Source: an uncultured Bacilli bacterium | Lineage (GTDB): Bacteria; Bacillota_I; Bacilli_A; RF39; UBA660 | Assembly (NCBI GenBank): GCA_934101185.1 | Contig: CAKOQD010000001.1 | Location: 1-64,000, forward strand | Length of the DNA: 64,000 nt | Direction of reading: 5' to 3' | In this document: positions 63,092 through 64,000 of the stretch, piece by piece | Numbering within the stretch: position 1 is the stretch's first letter | How the letters are laid out: the number at the start of each line of letters is the position of its first letter | Notes under the pieces: generated by a model | What the model saw: only the letters and a program-made list of their open reading frames with translations | Told to the model about the DNA's origin: nothing | The model's database searches: none | Translations under genes and position numbers: made by a program

Positions 63092-64000
63092 ATGAATTAT
63101 AAATATCAAAGAAGACAAATATTATGAAAAAGATTAAAAGTTCCAAAATATATCTTAAATAAAGTATATAATTGCACTTTATCTTTTAATGAGTTTATTG
63201 AATATCAATTAGATGATAAAATACCAACTTCTTGCATTATAGAATCTGATAGAAAAATTGTAGAAAAGTTTGGTATAGATAAATGTAAAGATTTAGATTG
63301 GGAGTTAATTAACAAAAGAATATATGATAATAACATTAGATTTAGAGATATATTAATGTCTATTGATCCACAAACACAAGATATTAATCGTGCTTTATAT
63401 GAACTAGTAAAGAATCAAATAAAACCAAGTGATTATTCACTAAAAATGGCTGAAATATATTCTGATAGATTGTTTGAAATACCTAAAATTGAAAATTATG
63501 ATTATAATGAAATCAGATTAAGAGATATGAAAATAAACTTTAATGAAGGTAAAGTCAGTTTAAAAGAAATTGTCAGGAATTGGGAATTATTTAAAGACAA
63601 AGATTTAAGTTATTGTTTATTAAATGATGAGAATAATAAAAATAATATTATAGATAGTTCATTAAAAAAATTTATGAATAATTATGGTACATTAGCGCCT
63701 TTAATAGTAGAAAATAATGATATATATACATTTATTGATACCATTTCTAATACAACTTCTGACGAGGAAAAATATAATTATTTAAAACAATTTACTGATG
63801 ATATATTAAGCAATACTTATAGAAAATATGGAGATTACAGACCACCTATTGAACTAACAGATGAACAATTTAAAGAAATATTTAAGTACTCATCAATGGA
63901 AGAATATTTAAAAGTATTTAATGAATATAGTGCAATACCTGTAATAGAAGAATTAAAAACATTACCCCAAGACTATATTTTCAATATGTCAATTCCGTTT
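63092..64000 (+). pseudogene. unrecognised gene with an early in-frame TGA, runs off the window
   Basis: GGTGAT and an ATG at 63092 begin MNYKYQRRQIL, then TGA (63125-63127), after which the same frame stays open for about 290 codons to the window end. The encoded protein is charged and helical (VPKYILNKVYNCTLSFNEFIEY, PSDYSLKMAEIYSDRLFEI, ELTDEQFKEIFKYSS) and has no family that I recognise. Trp would fit at the TGA. An in-frame ATG at 63356 could restart translation. Its plus-strand composition is less A-biased than that of other plus genes. A disabled gene is the simplest reading; a start further downstream is also possible. Confidence 0.55.

Noticed and set aside
49870..63127. Genetic code 4 (TGA = Trp) for the organism
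   Set aside because: Trp is encoded by TGG throughout long genes, TGA ends several intact genes (8651, 31267, 50799, 53693), and the tRNA-Trp has a CCA anticodon.

Overview
The window looks like chromosome of an uncultured, very AT-rich, Gram-positive gut-type bacterium of the Bacilli / Erysipelotrichia / RF39 (Mollicutes-related) kind. Grounds: strong AGGAGG or GGTGAT ribosome binding sites, sortases with cell-wall sorting signals, an LCP ligase, ftsA-ftsZ without outer-membrane genes, and no trace of a Gram-negative envelope. TGA is used as a stop (for example 8651, 31267, 50799, 53693) and the only tRNA is tRNA-Trp(CCA), so the standard bacterial code applies. Most genes lie on the minus strand and the plus strand is rich in A and C. 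Stretches that break this bias (about 2700-4300, 28030-28449, 32785-33762, 41194-42700, 50050-52000, 53890-54480, 63092-64000) look like later arrivals or converted segments.

Layout. 85-6841: two large surface proteins with an NPDTxD-type sorting signal and a membrane-anchored unknown. 6978-13188: a double-HTH regulator, a giant MMPL/RND protein fused to a second exported protein, and its divergent TetR regulator. 13237-19441: a compact type IV secretion-like operon (three VirB2-like pilins, VirB6-like, PrgI/VirB3-like, a TraC/VirB4-N-like protein and the VirB4 ATPase) without relaxase or coupling protein. 19550-24457: exported thioredoxin, PrsW protease, RhuM-Fic, and an NMT1/THI5-type ABC importer. 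24526-33762: a MucBP surface protein with a class-B-like sortase, a DUF368 lipid-carrier transporter, an ASCH protein, a ZIP metal transporter, an LCP ligase, a second sortase and an Rpn nuclease. 34028-41028: two copies of a cassette made of a membrane-tethered thioredoxin-like protein and a cysteine-paired SpaA/Cna-B adhesin with a VPKTG signal.

41029-55165 is the most unusual part. Three membrane-anchored proteins with TasA-like N-terminal beta domains end in short GC-rich C-terminal segments that look like variable regions of a diversity-generating retroelement (DGR). Two are of the FGE/C-type-lectin type (41629-44283 and 50799-53504) and differ from each other at many NNC codons; the third (53693-55165) carries a different lectin-like variable end. 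No reverse transcriptase or template repeat is visible here, so mutagenesis would have to act in trans. IS256-family debris adjoins both FGE-type genes. leuS and tex lie between them.

55237-60030 is core: a transglutaminase-like protein, ftsZ, ftsA, trxA and a CvpA-type protein. 60166-64000 holds a VbhA-like antitoxin, a LysM amidase, a SleB-type hydrolase, tRNA-Trp, a Fic protein and a gene with an early in-frame TGA that runs off the window. Recurring themes are surface display (five sorting-signal proteins, two sortases) and extracytoplasmic cysteine chemistry (three membrane-tethered thioredoxin-fold proteins beside cysteine-rich secreted partners).
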